Part shown: one piece after another, positions 34,501-46,639 of the stretch | Position numbering within the stretch: position 1 is the first letter of the stretch | Layout of the letters: every line of letters begins with the position of its first letter | Program-made: the position numbers and the translations under genes | NCBI GenBank assembly: GCA_024663395.1 | Contig: JANFAH010000002.1 | Coordinates: forward strand, 6,014,001-6,078,000 | Direction: 5' to 3' | Length of the DNA stretch: 64,000 nt | Source: Pisolithus tinctorius | Lineage: Eukaryota; Basidiomycota; Agaricomycetes; Boletales; Pisolithaceae | The notes under the pieces: generated by a model | What the model saw: only the letters and a program-made list of their open reading frames with translations | What the model was told of the DNA's origin: nothing | Databases searched by the model: none

Positions 34501-34600
34501 CATGCTGACACTGATGCTCTGATGCATCGCTCATGGAGGAAACAGTTGGGATTCTGATGGAAGCTGCTGGGCATCACTGACTTGATGGGGTGCAGGGTAT
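31575..34600 (+). pseudogene. RPB1: RNA polymerase II largest subunit (RPB1) fragment, rearranged
   Basis: Blocks of RPB1 sequence appear in several frames. A first copy (31600-32110) has G-K-H-I-P-F-G, C-D-G-T-V-H-N-S-L-G-D-L-I-Q and the V-L-E-T-D-G-V-N-L block. A second copy from ~32590 has [18 protein letters not shown] long open stretch (33367-33950) has A-A-Q-S-I-G-E-P-A-T-Q-T-T-L-N, V-P-H-L-K-E-I-I-N and S-L-S-V-Y-L-E. It then runs on, frameshifted, to the H-L-A-L-L-C-D-L-M-T-H block at ~34430. This covers roughly the last third of the catalytic body and stops before the heptad CTD. Frameshifts and duplicated segments rule out a working subunit. The intact cellular gene must lie elsewhere. 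Confidence 0.85.
32890..33205 (+). repeat. 67-bp tandem repeat, ~4.5 units
   Basis: Units containing GTACTCC…CTCTGTCAGCCAAAATCGT recur at exact 67-bp spacing (GTACTCC at 32931, 32998, 33065, 33132), inside the RPB1-like pseudogene. Confidence 0.85.
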
Positions 34601-34858
34601 TCATGACTATGCATACAATGTATTACTAGCATTATATTACCTTAGTTCCAGATTCGTTGTACTCCTGTGCATATTGAATGTTGAGGACTTCACACTGAAT
34701 ATGATGTCACCAAATTAAATCTGAAAGAAAGAAATATATTACAGTAGCTAGTTGACAGTGCAGCTACACTATGAACTGACTTCGTTTGCGACTCCCACAC
34801 ACCACCTGGTTGGGTTCAGGCCACTTGTGGAGGGAACAATGAACATCCTTTACATGCG

Positions 34859-37800
34859 ATGGTCAGACAGAAGGCATTGACGACAAAGAGTGTTGCCTTA
34901 CCTAGCTCCCCCGACAAGAGAAAGAGGAGAGTGAAGGCATCTGTTCCAAAGGAACAGCCCAGCCTACATACCATTCATCAGATCAAGGAGGCCAGCAAAC
35001 AAACTCACCTTTGGGCAGCCAAGACAAGGGCAACATACACCAGGCATGTCCACCAGGTGCAGTCATGCTTACAGAGCCACTTTCCAGCAGAGGGAATGCA
35101 GCTGCCTCCAAGCCTGAGTCACATTGGTAGTGGAGACCTGAGCTCAGAAGTGTATGGCGATCCAGACTTCAAGAATGTGTTCAAGTGCATGCCAAATCAG
35201 TGCTCAGACAAGGCACTGGCCCTTTACCTTTCATGGAAGGGCTTCCAGGAGGACTGCAGTCAGAGTATGATTGACAGCATTCAGGCAGCATTCAAACTGA
35301 TGTGGGATGAGGCATGCGTCTCACATGACTCTACTGTTGCCATCGACTAATGCAGAGACTCCCAAAAGTGATGGTGGGACATTCCATGAGGCCTGGCATT
35401 ACAATGGTGCATGCCAGTGGTGGGAGGGGAATCCAGTGCACTCAGCAGAAGTGGACGATGTCATAGCATCTATCTGGCATAAGGTCAATTCCCAGGGATC
35501 GGAGCACACACACTCCAGTGCGATGAAGAAGGAGTACCTGGACATGATCCTCACCTGGTCCAATTCTTGCTGTCCCCTCGACTCCCTGCTGCAGTATATC
35601 CATTCGGTGATGACATGCTCAGAACCATCAGTGCCGCTATTGGGCAAGTGGGCAACAGATGCAAAGATGAAATTAACCACCACATGGCACATCGAGCAAC
35701 TTGCCTGTGCCACTGTCGCATTCATGCTGTGGACCAGGTAAACTAGCATGCAGCTTTACCTCCAAAGTCAATGATGACAATCTATGATAGGAACTACAAG
35801 CTCATCAGGCTGAAGCATGGGGATATTAGACTCGACAGGACCGCTGTGAGTCAAAGTGTGGAAAGGTGGTGAAAACCAACCAAAACCAACACAAAAGACA
35901 AATGTAAAGCGAGTGGTGGTGTGCCTCCGTGGAACCTGGAGTGCAGAAACCTAAGAGGGGGAAACTTCAATGGCAGGGTGCTCCTAGCACAAGTCGACGA
36001 TGAGTTATGCAGGAGTAGATGAATGGATGATGACTGAGGAGGGGATGCTGAACAGAGTGAAGGTGTTCAGCCAAAAGGACTTCTTGGAATAATGGACTTT
36101 GATAAAATGTGCTCCTGGCGCAAGTCGTTGACGAGTTACGCAGGAGTGAATGGATGACTAAGCAGGTGTGCTGACAGAGCACAGATGATACTTCAGATGA
36201 ATGAATGAAGGTAGATAGACCCTTGATGGAGCCTCAACTACCAATGATATGAATGAAGACAGATAGACTCTTCCGAATGAGCCTCAACTGTTGACGACAA
36301 GATATGCTGAGCTGAGCTGACTTCTGAGTGACTTCTTGATTGATTCTGATTGATTGTGGGTAGCTAAGTACATGGGGGTTTATATACTGAGGGGGGAGCA
36401 CAGCTTGTGACAAACAAGGCACAAACACTTGGTAAGTAATGAGTAAGGACTGAGTAATCATGATGAGTAAGTGAGAAATGAAAAGTAAGCAAGCAAAGAA
36501 GATTGGTAAGTATTGGCAATGAACGAGTCAAGGATAGTCAAAATATCACAAAATGAGTCAAATAGAATCAGAAACTGAGTAAGCACACTGATATCACATT
36601 AGGGGGTGGCGATGCAAGTTAGATCTCGGCGGAGACATCTCTAGATCCAAAGACGGCATGACAGATGGACGGTGTTTCCAGATAGGGAAGTATTAACTCC
36701 AGAATTGAAGGGCATGAGTCAGGTGTCAAAGGGGGCTAGGGCGTTGGGGGTCTGTGGGGCAATGAGAGCATACGCGATTGCGTCTCCCACCCTTCCATCC
36801 TCTCAGTGAAGTTAACAAAAACTTCATGAATGGGGTTCTGATGGAGGAGGAGAAGGGGGAACGTCTTCTGCTGGATCCTGCAGTAAGAAGGCAAGATGCA
36901 TGTCATACTCATCATGAATGTGATCAGGGAGGCTGGAGGACAGTAGACCATACTGCAGTTGTCGCAATGCAGGAAGAATGACGGACGAGACTGGAATAAA
37001 GACAGTGCAGGGAGCAGGGAGGAACGATCCATATGCTTCATCAACCGGGGAGACTGAAATGACCACATAAGACCTTTCTAACCGAGTGACAGACCTGAGG
37101 CCACCAAAGAATGTCCTTCTGGAAGTCATACTGACAAGGAGAACACACTGACCAAGCTGCATGGGATGAGATGGGGCTGACAATGACAGGATGAACCAGG
37201 GGGCTTCAGGATGGAAGCTGGTGGGAATGCCTGGCAGATATATGTAGCCACTGTCTCTGGCAAATGAGACAAGCGAGATGATCGACGAAGAGGTGGCCAT
37301 GATTGATGGACTTAGCAAAATGAGCGTCTGATGGATGGAGTGCTGTAGAAACATGCAGGGTGTGAGGATCCTCTCCAAATTTGGAAGGAAGAATCGTGGG
37401 GCTGAGCACCTTAAGCGAGCATGGGAACGGAGTCGATATCTTTGGAAATGGTGGAGATACGATGAAAACCGGAATGCCGTACATGGGCGCTAAAAACCTT
37501 TAACGCGCGCTTAACTTGCTTCCTCTTTTCTCTTTAGCACTGATGACTCGTTCTTGTGCGAAGGATGACTGTTCACGTCCAACAGTCTTTCTACGCATGA
37601 GGCCTTTAGTCTTCATCTGCATGCTTGGGCATTGTGCGCAACTCATCGACGAGTTAGGCAGAGTCAGCTGTAACCATGTCCACAACACCTTTGGTGTGTG
37701 ACACCGCTGTAGATAGTGTGTTCCTGAAGTACCTTCAAGGTGAGGAAGGATTGCTCACCATAAACAACCTCAGTGTGTACTTTGAGGTGCACCTGTGGAA

Positions 37801-39510
37801 TCAAAAAGGGTGGCAGAGAAAGTTGGACAAGGGGATGAGGGAAATTGACTTATGAAGTTTGTCCAATCCCATCTTTATGATGTGGTGCCACCTCACATCT
37901 GATCTCCCTTTTTGATGGCATGTATCCATAGGTAATCACTACAAGGTTTATCTGTGCCCAGATATGGGCAAGGTGTGTGATGTGTTCATGTGCCTGGTGT
38001 TCTGGATGAAATGGACCAAGATTGTCCATCTTGGTTGACCAATGGTCAATGATGACTTCCTCTTCCCTGTCATTGGTGTGAATGGGGTGCTGCAGCCAGG
38101 CGAGCCACTCTCCCATGATACGGTTCAGAAGTGGATTGATGAGGGAGTGGTGGGTGCTGGGATTCCCAGAACATTCTCCATGCATTGCTACCATCGAGGA
38201 GGAGTGCAGTACAGGTTCATGTATGCCCCAGTGGGGCAGCAATGGACACTCACACATGTCCAATGGTGGGGAGGGTGGGCCAAAGGCAAACATGTGAGTC
38301 TTGTGTTCTTTCCTATCTGGGTGTGTTGGAGCGAACCAGCACTTCTCACTTTGTCCTTGACACCACCACACAGCATGATATGCTGATGCATTACCTGCTC
38401 GACAAACTCCATTGCTACGAAACTGACCACAGTGATGCCCTGGCCCTGATCTCACAGGAAGCTGAAGACTTGCTCGCTGGTGAAGCTGTGCTCATCTGGC
38501 CAGCATCTACAGAAGCACTCCACATGGCCCATGCAGCACTAACAGCAGACATTGTGGCACTGCACACAATGGTGAAAAGAATGTCTCACTCACAAGCAAT
38601 GATGTCAGCAGATGTAAGGGAGATTCATCAAAAACTGGGTGACATGAGCAACATGGTCACCGTGTTGGTTTTGATGTCTGCCTCCTCTGGTGCACATTCC
38701 TATCCGGTGCCAATGGTGCAGTGTCCAGGCACTGATGATGCTGTGACAACTGGTGAGTCTATTCCATTTCTCTCTGCTGCCACATGAAGGTCAAACTAAA
38801 ATCTGTATCAGTCCACCAACGTCAATGCCATCAATGTTCATCCACACAGAATCAGACCACCATCTTGCCACCCCCAATGGTTCAGTCCATTCCAGCCGCC
38901 CAGCTGCACAATTTGCAACCATTGTTACTCAGATTGCCATGCCTCATCCAACTACCCCCAGACATCTCTGCCATGACTCAGTCCCTCCCTTTGCACATCA
39001 GACCTGAGAGGACCAACACCAGCTCAAGTTCCTCTGCCACTCCCCTGGGACTGCTCATCCTGGATGTTCCCATCTTACAGGCAGATGGGACACACACTCC
39101 AAGGTTGGACTCCTGGAAGGACATCGTGTGCCACTGGACAAAGGGTGAGCTGCAGCTCAACCTGCACACTCCACTCAAGGACTGGCTGCATCACTACTAC
39201 AACGGTAAGTGCTGGCGCCTCAACACAAAGCACTACCAGCACAAGGTCGTGGCCACCAAATTTCTGGATGAGTATGTACTACCTTGATTTGTCCAACTCC
39301 AGTGTCCCTGACCATTCTATCTGGCTCTCCAGGTTCCAAGGGAACAAGGATGCATTCCTCCGGGCTTACGGAAGTGCTGCCCATCTAGGACATATGAGGC
39401 TCCTCAATGCCATCATAGCTGCTCACAAACGGCATCGTGGGGATGGGGAGCATCGCCACCACCTTGCGAATGAAGTGCACAGCAGGCTGTCTCAGGCAGA
39501 GTGGCAATGA
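34859..39510 (+). pseudogene. Crypton-like tyrosine recombinase gene with GCR1_C-like tail, split by a solo LTR
   Basis: Exon-like blocks: an N-terminal basic region; an SAM-like core-binding part (34900-35350, then 35370-35741) with W-E-G-N-P-V-x-S-A-E-V-D-D-V; the catalytic half after solo LTR E (37709-38300) with N-Q-K-G-W-Q-R-K-L-D, the H-x-x-R motif in H-C-Y-H-R-G-G, the W-W-G-G-W block and a candidate nucleophile in M-H-Y-L-L-D (~38385); then a Ser/Pro-rich linker. The end (39064-39500) has D-G-T-H-T-P, S-W-K-D-I-V-x-H-W and P-L-K-D-W, matching a GCR1_C-type DNA-binding domain. This YR plus GCR1_C layout is that of CryptonF elements. Stops near 37851 and 38040, a stop at 35348-35350 and the 1.86-kb insertion inactivate it. 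Confidence 0.75.
35845..37703 (-). repeat. Solo LTR, 1.86-kb family (copy E)
   Basis: 1,859 bp, nearly identical to copies A and C, with a perfect CCGC duplication (35841-35844 and 37704-37707). It splits the recombinase reading between D-I-R-L-D-R-T and V-D-S-V-F-L-K-Y-L. The neat restoration of that reading after removal confirms the ends. Confidence 0.93.
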
Positions 39511-42009
39511 GCTATCCTTTTAAAAAAAATATATCATTCACCACTGCATCATCTCTTACGTTTCTTATTCAACATGCTGCATCAGTGTGTAGTGGTAGAT
39601 ACTCTACCTACACATTCTCCAGTCTCCATAATAGTAGTGGCACCATTCCATCAGTGCGACATGCACCAACACGTCCTCTTGCGTGTTCTCTATGAGAGGG
39701 CAATTTCCTATGTAAATTGCTACGATGCCGCGTGCCTAAAACATATCTACAACATACACCAGTGGGCCGGCGGCCCTTCAGCGTCCCCTCTCGCGTTCGA
39801 TCGCGATCCAGATATCCAACGACGGACGACGACGACGACGGTTGCCTCGTACGGCAATTACGAAATTACCAAATGGGTCGGACCGTCGCGGGGGACGTGC
39901 CGACACGGCCAGCTTGCCGAGGGGCGTGACAGCATGACGTCACCGGGGGCCTGTGCAAGCCTTTGCGACCGTTCGGGGCAAGTTCCCACGCCCGCCGGAT
40001 CAGGCAGGTCTGCTTCACCGCCACTGCGAATTTCTCGTGCTAAGTACGTAGTCCGTAGCGGCTCAGATGCAGCGTAGTTCATCAACAGACCTCTCACAGG
40101 CAGAAAATTTCCATGTTGTCACAATCGACCAGCTGGACCTTCTGCACCTCAGAACTGAACGGCGACTTGTGCGTCCTCCTGATCCATATTGCATACTCGT
40201 GCTGACGTCTGCACAGCCGATGTGAGAGGCATGTCGCATTCACCACTAAACCCATTCCTCCTCTCCCTCCAAAGTTCGCCACGTTGGTCGCATCCCAGCG
40301 ACCTTCATGAGAGTCATTGCGAAATATACCCTCTCCGAAGCCGGTGCCATTGATGTCACTCCCAGACCCTCCGGTAGCGTCCTCATTGGCAGGTATGACT
40401 TTACTACCCAACAACCCCCCGAGCGCAGTGTCGTAGCTGCCTCCTCCTTCGTTGAGTCCCCCCGAGCCCATCACATCCTGGACTGGCGCAACTATCGTGT
40501 CCGTGTCTTTCGCTTGCACCCTCTATATCCTCGTATACGTGATCTCTGAACCCACTCTCAACACCTCATCCGCCCCAATCTTCATACCGCCGCGCATCCC
40601 ACTCAGTTTCCGTTGTCGAGTACGATTCATCGTTGCTCTCGCCATCACCTTTCTCTCCTCGTTCGCCGGCATTCTCAGACGGTGAAGTGGACACACATAA
40701 GCTTCATTACCAGCGTCGCGCGTCTTCACCTCCACACTCAGAGAGCATCACCTCATCGGCCAGAATGCAGAATAGAACGGATGCGTTAGCGTGTCTAGAA
40801 GGTAAGGGAAGATTGGGATTGCAGAGCCGTGGGGCATGGAGATGGACGCAGAAAGAGTTACTTCATGAGTATGAGCGACGGCAAGGATGAAGAGGGCGAC
40901 GGCGAGAGCAACCGACAGGATATAATTGTTACTCGCCCTGGGGTGGAAAGATGCGGCTTGCGCCGACCATTTGTGTTGAAGGCATGGGCTCGATGGCGGA
41001 TGTCAAGGAGAAGGGAGCTGAGGAAGAGCAGAGCACTCCCAAGTCTTCGTGTCTCTTCGTGAGCGACAAAGTATGGCCTGGACTAGACAATAATCAGCGC
41101 ACCTAGGGACAATTCTTGCCTTCACCTGCATGATATGCGCCGTTATTTTTACCGGCGACGATGCTGGTTGTTGAGCCTTCGGTCTCGGCGAGCAGTTTGT
41201 CACTTCCCGCCATGCCAACCTCAGTCCCAGATGCATCCTCACCTGTAGGCAATGTCGTTGGGGCTTCACCTGCCTCCACAGCCATGTCTCGTGGACGCAA
41301 ACGACAGAGTACACTTAAATCACAGTTCCTCTGCGTAGTTTCATCGATCTAAACGCTGATTCAGACGAGCGCATGTCTTCGCAGAAGTGGAGAAGTTTTA
41401 TCGAGGTTGGCGTTGCCCGGTTGTAAGTCGCCCTTGCGACGTGGTATGATCTTCCCCCCACAACATTTCTTAATGTTCACATTCTATTCAGCTATCCTAT
41501 TCACTTTACTTAGACCGATAACGGGATATATCCAAATCCCCCCCATCGATCCCGTTGACTTTTGATTTCCTTAGGCGCTTCTGATTGTGGTTTCTTGCAC
41601 ATTACTCTGCAGAACATCTAGTTTTAGGCTCCGGAATCGCATGCTAATTTCTCCTTCTTTTCCTTTGCTGTTTACCACTCTCACACACTTTACACGCGAT
41701 CTCTTGTGCTCTCTAATATGTCCAGTTGTATGTTTCCTCGCAATACACTCAATCATGACCACAGACACCCGAGCAGTATAGATTGAAGAATGTAATAGTA
41801 GTGTCAGCTTGACACAAACTGATTACTTTTCGTGTCGGAAAAAGCCGCCACCAACAGCACACAATTATGCTTGGTTATCGATAGGCGCCTTGATATCGAT
41901 CAGCAACGGTCCGCAACGCCACGCCTTCTTTACTTGTCCATCTTCATTTCGAACCATATGATTATTACTGTTCCTGCAACATTCCAAGAACTTCGACTTC
42001 TCATTATTC
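39511..42009. other. CpG-rich segment, no gene assigned
   Basis: Composition changes sharply near 39760: CpG becomes frequent and stays so to ~42300, as in the host AAA-ATPase gene. Open frames exist on both strands (for example 40519-40094 minus and 41161-41352 plus), but none shows a recognisable domain or a convincing exon chain. It may hold one or two small host genes or their remnants. 41350-42000 looks like AT-richer intergenic DNA upstream of the GTPase gene. Confidence 0.35.
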
Positions 42010-45000
42010 ATGGCTCCTGGGTGTTTCAGTGCATTGTGGTGTATACACCAACCGCCTTCTCCGAGCGACGACGCAGTTGTTCCACAAGTTCCAGCTCCCG
42101 TTGGAGCTGCTCAGCCTCCAGCCATTACAGACATCCACATCACTGCACTGACTGAAGTTCCTGTCGAAGTCTCTGACTCTCCCTCCACCAATGTTGGGGG
42201 TCTTTGCACTGCTGCAGCGGTCGAAAACACTCACCCATGTTCTCCGGTCCCTAGCCCTGGTGACAATGGCATTCCCATTCGAGCCCCTTCTCAAGGTGGT
42301 TGCACGTGTTCTTTTATGGTGCCATTAAGTGTACTGAGTTACTTGGCCAGGTTCTCCGTCAAACTCTACAGGTGCTCTTGCTCCTGCACTGATTGAGGCA
42401 CAACCCACCGGTCTACCTTCTTCGCAAGAGAGTGCGGATACTCCTTTTCTTGCACACACTGAAGAAGTACTCACGGGTAAGCGTTGTACCTGCGACGAAG
42501 GGGACAAGTCTAAGAATGTTAATGATCAGTGTCAATCTCCGCATGCCCTACATTTCGCTTAGATCCTGCGAAAGCTAAAGAGCAAATCGATCGCATCGAT
42601 CGCTTTCGCATTCTCATCATGGGCAGAGCCAATGCAGGTAAAACAACAATACTGCAGAGGGTTTGTAATACTACAGATCAACCAGAAATTTTTAATGGAA
42701 AAGGAGAGAAGGTGTGTATGTTTCATAGTATTTGCTTGAGGTTAACAGCATGTCGGGCTATATTCAGGTGGATGCTGCTGTGGTGCAGGGTTCACTAATG
42801 GTGATGTGCTTCATGAATATTCTGCAGCTCATGTTGAATGGTTGAATATATGCAGCGTGGCGCACACAACATCGAAGATGAGCTGATTTTTAAAAGTAAT
42901 CCACACTTTGTATTCCATGACTCATGGGTTTGAGGCTGGAAGTGAAGAGCAGTTTGGCATGATGAAGAAATTTGTGATGGATCAAGCCAAGACAACCAAG
43001 CATAACAAGAGAATCCATGCCATATGGTAGGGCCACTATGTTTGACAGCCTTATTAAAGTGACATGATGTCTTTGATTGATTTAGGTTTTGCATTCCTTT
43101 GAATGAAAGCCACAGGATGGTCACTGCTGCAGAGAAGAAGTTCTTTGATCAGTGTGATACAGGGCATGGTGTGTATATTGTCCATGCTCTGTTTGATGTT
43201 TTTAAATATTGGTGATCTTGTCACAGTTCCTGTAATTGTATTGCTGACAAAAACAGATGTCTTGGCCTTGGATGCTTTCCTGGAGCTTGTGGATGATAAT
43301 TTGAGTGAAAATGATGCAGTGGAAGGGGTTGCAGAGGTAGAAAGAAGGAATCTGAAGGACTGTTTTGTAAAGGTCAAGGGTTGGTTGAATGAGTTGAGGT
43401 TTCCACCCCATGACTATCTGTCACTCACTGGTCAGTATCCATCACTTTGGAATGGCACACCTTGATAGAAAATGAGTGCAGGAATGGACAATGAGGGTGC
43501 TGATTGTACAACCCTACTGAAATGCACAGCAAATGCTTTAAGTGAGGAAGGACTGCAGCAGCTCCTCATATCAACACAGCAGTCAAATCTGGGACTGTGT
43601 ATGGAGTTTGCAATAACAAAGTAAGTGATATAGCTGAAGGAGAAGAATGTACTAACATGTGCAAGGACATTGAGGAGATGCATAGATGGTTTTGTTGGCA
43701 GGATTGGACCAACAGCTCTTGCATATCTCCTCTCAAGATGGTTTCCATATGTGAGAAAATAGTGAGTGGGATGGATGAGATGCTGATCAATTGACAGAGT
43801 GTATGTGAAATGGTAAAGAGTCTGACTTATTGGATACTAATGTGGCTGTTGCTTTGGGTTCATAGTATGTGAGTGGATGAAAGGCTTGAAGTTCTGGAAG
43901 CATTCTGACTGTGTTTGCTCCCATGCTTTTGGACTTGCATTCATAGAATGTGAGTGGAGTGATGGCAGGTAGTGGAAGCATTCTAACCATGTTCACCCCT
44001 ACCCTTTTGGATTTGCATTCATAGTATGTGAGTGGAGTGATGGCAGGTGGTGGAAGTATGCTGACCATGTTCACTCTCACCCTTTGGGACTTGCATTCAT
44101 AGGGAGTAAGTGGAATGATGGCAGGTGGTGGAAACATTCTGACCATATTCACCCCCACCCTTTTGGATTGCATTCATAGGGAGTGGAGTGATGGCAGGTG
44201 GCAGAAGCATTCTGACCATGTTCACCCCTACCCTTTTGGATTTCCATTCATAGCATGTGAGTGGAGTGATGGCAGGTGGTGGAAGCATTCTAACTGTTTA
44301 CTCCTGCCCCTTTGGACTTGCATTAATAGGGAGTGAGTGGAGTGATGGTGTGTGGTGGAAGCATGCTGACCATGTTCACTCCCACCCTTTTGGACTTGCA
44401 TTTATAGTTGGTGAGTGGTGGGAAGTGGTGGAAGCATTCTGATCATGTTAACTGCCACCCTTTTGGACTTGCATTCATAGAGAGTGAGTGGAGTGATGGC
44501 AAGTGGTGAAGGTATGCTGATCATGTTCACCCCTACCCTTTTGGACTTGCACTCATAGTTTGTGAGTGGAGTGATGGCAGGTGGTGGATGCATTCTGACC
44601 ATGTTCACTCCCACCCTATTGGACTTGCATTCATAGACAGTGAGTGGAATGATGGCAGATGGTGGAAGCATTCTGACCATGTTCACCCCTACCCTTTTGG
44701 ATTTGCATTCATAGTATGTAGGTGGAGTAATGGCAGGTGGTGAAAGCATTCTGACCATGTTCACTCCCACCTTTTTTGGCTTGCATTCATAGGAAGTGAG
44801 TGGAGTGATGGCAGGTGGTGGAAGCATTCTGACCATGTTCACTCCCACCCTTTTGGATGTACATTCACAGAGAGTGAGTGGAGTGGTGGCAGGTAGTAGA
44901 TGTATTCTGACCATGTTTACTCCCACCCTTTTGGACTTGCATTTATAGGCAGTGAGTTGAGTCATGCCTGGTGTTGTTGGATGTCTGCTGATGATTTCCC

Positions 45001-45820
45001 ACTCAAATCTGATTCATTTTTGGTCACAGGAAGTGAGTTTCATTTAAGGTCTCTCCCCAGGTTGTTGATAATACATAAATAGATGGTGAGCTTAAATGGT
45101 GTATCCATGTCACATTCACATTTTACAATATCTCAGGATGTCAGTGCATATTTCATGCAGTTTCAATTTGACTCTTTAATCTCTATTTGCATCTATCAGG
45201 ATGTTAGTTATCACATTCTGAATTATTTCCAATGCTAATATGTGGTGTAGAATGTGTGCATACACTTTTTTGTCTGAATTCATATGATGATCACTAATAA
45301 GGTTCATAGTTGGTTTGTGCCCTTGTTTCTCAACCATGTTACCTGATAGGGACCCATCTCATATTGCTCAGGTGGTCAGCTCTGTCTCCCTTTTCTGCCA
45401 GACAGTTCATTTGGTTTGACAAGATCATAGCTTCACATTTGTGATAAATCCTCAGTTTCTGTCCACATACCTACTTTGGCCACCTCACAGGAACCTTCAA
45501 TGCAATATTTTGCAGAACATGGCATTGGTAATTGATATATTGTCATCATTTCACACCTATAACCCACAATTGCAGGTGCCATAATTGTGTTTGAATATTT
45601 GTACTTCTTGTTGCAGGCCAACAAACTGGATGGTGATTTTCAGACAAACATTGAATTGGCTGTCAAAAGATATCAAACATCAGGTGTACAAGCTACTGTT
45701 GCTAAACTTATCACAGCAGCATTTCAGCAATATGGTGAAGATGTGGAAGCCTTATCCCCCATCCTTGTGGGTATTGCACAGGAGAATCAGATGTGTAAGA
45801 TACTATTTCCTCAACACTAA
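42010..45820 (+). CDS. P-loop G-domain (Ras-like/HSR1-type) GTPase gene, probably frameshifted
   Basis: Exons join through GT-AG introns: 42010-42295 and 42351-42476 encode a Pro/Ser-rich N-terminus. From 42530 the G domain starts with F-R-I-L-I-M-G-R-A-N-A-G-K-T-T (Walker A/G1). H-D-S (~42920) marks G3, W-F-C-I-P-L-N-E follows at ~43088, and V-P-V-I-V-L-L-T-K-T-D (G4, TKxD) lies at ~43228. Further exons read C-T-T-L-L-K-C-T-A-N-A-L and R-I-G-P-T-A-L-A-Y-L-L-S-R-W-F-P, then a last exon at 45617-45820. This is the lineage-expanded G-domain family of Agaricomycetes. Odd: at ~42922 the normal H-D-S-R-G-F-E-A-G reading needs a small indel to stay in frame, so the copy may be a pseudogene. Its penultimate intron is ~1.85 kb because of a tandem array. 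Confidence 0.7.
43866..45038 (+). repeat. Intron-like 78-bp tandem array
   Basis: About 15 units start with GTGAGT(GG) at 43869, 43950, 44028, 44106 (GTAAGT), ~44181, 44257, 44333, 44411, 44484, 44562, 44640, 44718, 44796, 44874 and 44952, with a final copy at 45033. Each contains a CTGAC/CTAAC branch-like motif and a pyrimidine-rich ACCCTTTTGG stretch, and ends CATTCATAG, so each looks like a complete small spliceosomal intron separated from the next by about three bases. It lies in a GTPase-gene intron that itself begins GTGAGTGGG. The 78-bp period is divisible by three, which creates spurious minus-strand frames. Confidence 0.85.
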
Positions 45821-46639
45821 TCAACCTCTTTCTTACCTGTATTTGGACCAGCAAAGATGAAATAGGAGGGGATATTTTTCAAGTTGTTACTGAGCATGTT
45901 GTGAGTCCCTCCACTTCCCATTAATGTAGCATGCATATGAAAAATGAAGATATTATTTTCAGGTCACCAATGCTTGCATCATTTGAAATCCTTTGCTATG
46001 GGGGAAAACTTGCAGAACCTGGAGTTGGCATCCCCCTTGTAATTGGATATGCCATTAATTTTCATGTTGACAATCCCTACATTTGCCACACCAGGAAATA
46101 TGAGATGCAATGGTTTTGTATAAATTGAATCAAATAGATATCCTATGCCTTGTCACTCAGCTATCCCAAGTTGAACTTTACACATGTCCTATACTGTTCT
46201 GTTTTGTCCTCATGACCCATGTCCAAGTGCAATTCTACCCCTGCATGAGTGACCCAGCAGCTATAATGAATAATTCCCACCTAACCAGCCCTCTGTTGAC
46301 CCTACCAGTTCTCTCTATTGTGGCTACTGCCCTATCATCTAGAGCCCTACATGGCATGTCAGAAATTTACATAGCATGCATATACACCAGTAATTGACAA
46401 AAGTCTAATTTACACTGATTTGATCTTACAGTGACTTCCAAAATTGATTCAATGTGTGCACATTTTGGGTTGTTGAATTTATCAAGAACAAAAACAAATA
46501 AGACCAAAGTGTGAGTTGATGACATAAGCCATTTGCACAGGACTATCCATCAAAAAAGGATTATGTAATTTGAATTAGTATCCATAAAGGCATATACAAT
46601 TTAAATTGCCATGTCATTGAAACATTCCAAAAGTACAGC
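45821..46639. other. Unassigned sequence between the GTPase gene and the Harbinger remnant
   Basis: A short plus-strand frame (45931-46128) may be a further exon of the GTPase gene, since it follows an AG at ~45961. The rest is AT-rich without recognisable coding. The DDE catalytic part of the neighbouring transposase is not visible here. Confidence 0.3.

Noticed and set aside
35841..37708. 5-bp target duplication CCGCT for the 1.86-kb LTR
   Set aside because: It fits copy E, but would give non-canonical LTR ends and mismatches for A and C. The 4-bp model with TG…CA ends fits A, C, E and F.
31575..39510. RPB1 fragment and recombinase as cargo of one Helitron
   Set aside because: No Rep/helicase coding, no TC…CTRR ends and no 3' hairpin were seen. 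A Crypton link is possible but boundaries are unproven.
43787..44965. Minus-strand frames encoding a 26-residue repeat protein
   Set aside because: The 78-bp repeat period is divisible by three, so any stop-free frame is extended automatically. The array lies in an intron on the other strand.
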